DNA of 64,000 nt from Tricholoma matsutake (Eukaryota; Basidiomycota; Agaricomycetes; Agaricales; Tricholomataceae). Below are positions 60,760-64,000 of the stretch, piece by piece; positions within the stretch are counted from its first letter, which is position 1, and each line of letters opens with the position of its first letter. The DNA lies in assembly GCA_026075535.2 (NCBI GenBank), contig AP026540.1, positions 7,316,001 through 7,380,000 on the forward strand. The letters are read 5' to 3'. Below the pieces are notes generated by a model. The model saw only the letters and a program-made list of their open reading frames with translations. It had not been told where the DNA came from and did no database searches. The translations under genes and the position numbers were made by a program.

Positions 60760-61867
60760 AAGCTCAACTAACCAGAAGTTGATGTGGAAGTTGACGGTAA
60801 TAGCACTTTCAGTGTGGTAGAGGAAGCTTCAGCTAATGTAGTGAGTGGCTTGCAACAGGTGTAGATTCAGTGTGTTTGATACTGTTGCTTCGGGGTTCCC
60901 ACTGGTCTACCACAGTGGTGGAAGACGAGGTTAGAGCATGGCTCGCGGGACTTTTGCTGCAACGAATGGACATTCTATGAATATGTAAGAGGAAGCACGA
61001 GCAGTCCAGTAAGAACAAACGTGGCAAATAATTCGTGGGCTTGAATATGACAGCTGTCAAAAATGGGGAGGGGCATTAAAGGTCATTAATCAGAACCAGA
61101 TGGCGGGTGTCTCGCTGAGGTAGATATAAACCCAGAGGTTAAGAAGGTATGGTACAGCCTGGATGGATGTGGGAACAATTCGCAGAGGTGAAGTACATAT
61201 AAAGCCCATAGCTGGGTTACTTAACCCTCATTATCCATCTTGAGGGCGAGCAATGATGCAGTAATAATCGAACAGGAGTAGTTGCGTGATCTGCATCGTA
61301 TGGATAGGATCGTGTTAGATCGCATATATGGGTAGCATACACCTAGGAGTTTTACTCGAGGCGTTGGGGGTCGAGGCCATATGAAGAATTCAATTGCACG
61401 TTGCTTCCTATCCCTAGAGTTGCCAATGTCATACGTATACAACGAACTCAAGATCCTGAAGACATGCGAATGTTACTGGAAAAGACTTCCACACGAACTA
61501 GGCTAGCGGTTGATCGCCAGGTGTATTGGTGCTTGTGTCCTGATTAGGTGATGACCGCATTCCACAAAGCATATGGTTCAGGTACAATTAGTCATAGCGA
61601 TTACGAAGTTTTCTATAGAACTGTCAGTGTAGACCGCGTAATGAATTAACGTGGAGAACTGCATTATAGATGCTCACATGAGATGTCAAGGTATAACAAA
61701 TATAGGGGGTATGAATTGAGCATGAGTCGGATGCGACGATGGCAAAAGAAATGTGTAAACTCAGTCGTAATGAAAAAGTTCGAGTGAATGCTCGAGGAAT
61801 GACTTGGCAAACATCAGGAAACTCACGGCAAGTTTATGAATAGACGAGCCATTCAGAGCACCAAAAA
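60760..61867. other. Long region without a firm gene
   Basis: About 1.1 kb between the tentative membrane-protein gene and the 3' end of the Rab4-type gene. Only short frames; 60833-61060 on the minus strand may be 5' exon of the preceding gene. No RNA gene or repeat recognised. Confidence 0.45.
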
Positions 61868-62969
61868 TTAGCAGCATTTCGCACCACGCACCCAACCTTT
61901 CATTTTGACAGTTCCTTTCCTGCGACCACCACTTAGACTGCCGAAGCTAAGTCGACTGGCGCTGCTGACTCTCCGAAGTGCCCGGTCACCATAACTGACC
62001 CCGCTACCGGCTTTTTCTGGGTCAAGGGCACCAGATTCAATGGAAAGAAGAATTGCGCGGGCCGTCAGAAGGAAGGGTGCTTCAACATTGTCGCCAGTCA
62101 AGGAAGACGCTTCCAGAAAATGCACATCTAAAAGGTTTCTGAGTTATATTCAGTTGCTACGATGAGAGGACACACCATTTTGTGCCGCCCACTTGCTTGC
62201 CTCCGCCCATTCGACTTCTCGTTCATCCTCCTTATCTGACTTGTTACCAACAAGGACAGTTACGAGGTGCGGACTTCCAAGCGCCCTGGCATCAGCGAGC
62301 CACCGAGACAAGTTTGTGAACGACTGCCGACTGTCATATATGATCCATAATTTGATATACCCTTAAGAACGATGGCTACTAACTTGGTGATATCATAAAC
62401 GAGAATGGCCCCGGCGGCTCCACGGTAATAACTGCGTGTTACGGATCTGTAATATAACTGTAAGATGTCGTAGAAGATCCCTGTATCAGAAAGCGAACCT
62501 GAACCGCTCTTGACCTGCCGTATCCCAAAGCTAGCCATTGGCCTCAGATATCAATTCTCGCTTCGACCAGATTGTCCGCTCACTTGAAGTTTAATCCTCT
62601 TCTCGCCTAACCTAACAGTTCTACTGGAGAACTCTACGCCGATGGTATGTTGGGAGTGCTCTTTGACTGCGTAAGTGGTAAACATTCATTCTGCAACATG
62701 AGAAGAACGACACACACATGAATTGTGCGTGAAGTGGTGCAGCAAACACGATTTACCGGTTCCTGCTTCTCCTACAAAACACAAAGAAAGAGTTGCAACT
62801 AGACAGTTTACAGAAGAAAAGGAGCCAACTGAACCAATTATGATGTATTTCATTAGAAAGTCTGTCCAGACCACCCTTGTCAGAAGGGTCATGAATGCCG
62901 GTTGCAGAGATACTCACCATATGTTTCTAAAAGCTCTGTCGCATCCGCTTCGTAGTCATCGAATGGCAT
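61868..62969 (-). CDS. RAB4/ypt-like: Rab4-type small GTPase
   Basis: Regulates early-endosome recycling. Exon 1 (ATG 62969) MPFDDYEADATELLETY splices through a ctggacAG acceptor to DFLMKYIIIG, then GEAGTGKSCLLHHFTHNS (P-loop). The next exon FKEHSQHTIGVEFSSRTVRL has the switch I Thr, then LWDTAGQERFR (switch II), SVTRSYYRGAAGAILVYDIT, NRQSFTNLSRWLADARALGS, VLVGNKSDKEDEREVEWAEA, and FLEASSLTGDNVEAPFLLTA. The end RGAKCC is a double-Cys geranylgeranylation site. About 220 residues, seven exons, all G motifs present. Start chosen because the short exon restores the ETYDFLMKYIIIG context. Confidence 0.93.
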
Positions 62970-63045
62970 TATTCTATAAGTGACGGACGTTGTACGATGA
63001 TCATGAATGGTGTCACTCTGCTGTAGCACACGTGATCACCAGTGA

Positions 63046-64000
63046 CTACCATCCTTTCCAAGGAACCCAAATATCCACCACCTGTTGCCCTCCTTCAATA
63101 TCTTTGTCTACAATGTAATACCATGGATATCCCTATAGACATTAATTAACCCCGTTCCAAACCCTTGAAAAAAATACTGTCTCACCGCTGCAATCAAACA
63201 TGCGTGTTGACCAACAATTTCTACCATGCTCCCCACGGTCAATTCAGGCTTGCCATTCTCATTTCCGATATACTGGAGAACTCCATGTTCTTGCGAGATC
63301 CTATCTAGTCGCCAGGGTTTGCCAATTACTTCACCATATCCACCTGAAGGTCCGGTGTCTTTGCTGAATGCAGTTGCTCCTGCATCAATCATAGCCTCGT
63401 CCCTCCCTCCTTCACCTCGACCGGGATAATACGACAATACGGTCGCAATCACTCTTTGGGAAATACGTTCTTCGTCAATCAGGTTAGTATACCTTTGTTG
63501 CAGATCCAACATAGGATAATTTCCTATGGACGTTGTTAACATAACATACTGCCATTTTGGGTTAAGACATACCGGCATGCAATTCTAGAGTTCCGTGCAA
63601 CACCTTGGAAAGCAAAACCCTAGTTTCAGCACTGGCTGCGTGGGCGGTTGGAGTCGATCCTACGGATAAGACAAACGGTTGTTGATGTTCCTTCATGACT
63701 GAAGAGCCAGAGAACATGTCCAAAGCAGCCGCAGCCGCAGAATTCACGGCATCCACTTCGGATGACAGATATGAGGATGCTTCAGCCAAAGACTTCGATG
63801 CGTATGAATTTCCAGCATGTCCGTAAAATCCATAGACAGATATGGCAGGCGACGTAAAGAGCATGGACAGTAGCTCTTTCAAAAAGGGGGAAGACAAGGC
63901 CACACCAGCGCGCCTGAAGACGTTAATTAATATAAATGCCAGTCTCAGTGAAGAATGGCTTGGCCCTACCGTTGACCACCATCGATCTTGAGGAAGACGG
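63046..64000 (-). CDS. D-serine dehydratase-like / D-threonine aldolase-type PLP enzyme, 5' end outside window
   Basis: C-terminal portion of a fold-type III PLP enzyme (alanine racemase-like N-domain, D-serine dehydratase-like C-domain). Leftmost coding piece in transcript order is VFLKIDGGQR joined across an intron to RAGVALSSPFLKELLSMLFT. It continues SVYGFYGHAGNSYASKSLAE, FVLSVGSTPTAHAA, ELHAGNYPMLDLQQ and VLSYYPGRGEGGRDEAMIDA. The C-domain has GQHACLIAA, whose His-x-Cys fits the zinc ligands of Dsd1. The final exon gives HPWYYIVDKDIEGGQQVVDI then WVPWKGW, ending at TAG 63046-63048. Converts D-serine to pyruvate and ammonia in yeast; substrate here is by family. The active-site Lys lies beyond the window. 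Confidence 0.88.

Overview
The window is an ordinary gene-dense piece of nuclear chromosome from a filamentous basidiomycete, most likely an Agaricomycete (mushroom). Support comes from very many short introns (about 45-70 nt, GTRNGT donors, CTRAY branch sites, pyrimidine-YAG ends), short intergenic gaps on both strands, and fungus-specific families: GT31 with a long low-complexity N-terminus, a basidiomycete-type GST-like protein, PPZ phosphatase, Ime2/MAK-type kinase, YwrD-type gamma-glutamyltransferase and Hsp104. I see no operon, CRISPR array, tRNA, rRNA or transposon. Gene models were spliced by eye from frame continuity and family conservation, so most gene spans below include introns.

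Layout, 1-20.4 kb: the 3' nine-tenths of VPS13 (+), a long DENN-domain gene (-), phosphoribosyl-pyrophosphate synthetase (+), and an Ime2/MAK-type kinase (+). 20.7-30 kb: Hsp104 (+), NIPA-type Mg transporter (+), decapping enzyme Dcp2 (-), and a TPR-MYND gene (+) whose frame is broken by an apparent one-base deletion and which uses a GC-AG intron. 30-41 kb: meiotic cohesin Rec8 (+) with an 11-nt microexon, isopentenyl-diphosphate isomerase (+), an uncharacterised conserved gene (-), mitochondrial pyruvate carrier Mpc1 (+), DNA ligase I (-) with a PIP box assembled by splicing and an MCB cell-cycle box just upstream, and ribosomal protein uS17/S11 (+).

41-53.5 kb: PPZ phosphatase (+), an EamA/DMT transporter (-), mitochondrial bL36 (+), DHFR (-), Sgt1 lacking a TPR (-), a GST-like protein (+), GT31 glycosyltransferase (+), and an unknown one-TM protein (-). 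53.6-64 kb: gamma-glutamyltransferase (-), a Ser/Thr-rich single-pass membrane protein (+), isochorismatase-family hydrolase (+), a tentative second Ser/Thr-rich membrane protein (-), Rab4-type GTPase (-), and a D-serine dehydratase-like protein (-) running off the right edge.

The genes are housekeeping and do not form an evident cluster; several pairs are head-to-head with under 130 bp between start codons (DCP2/TPR-MYND, SGT1/GST, GGT/Ser-Thr-rich protein), so they probably share promoters. I did not find a convincing new multi-gene system. The most useful leads are splicing oddities, the broken TPR-MYND gene, the MCB cluster at DNA ligase, and two conserved-looking genes of unknown function.
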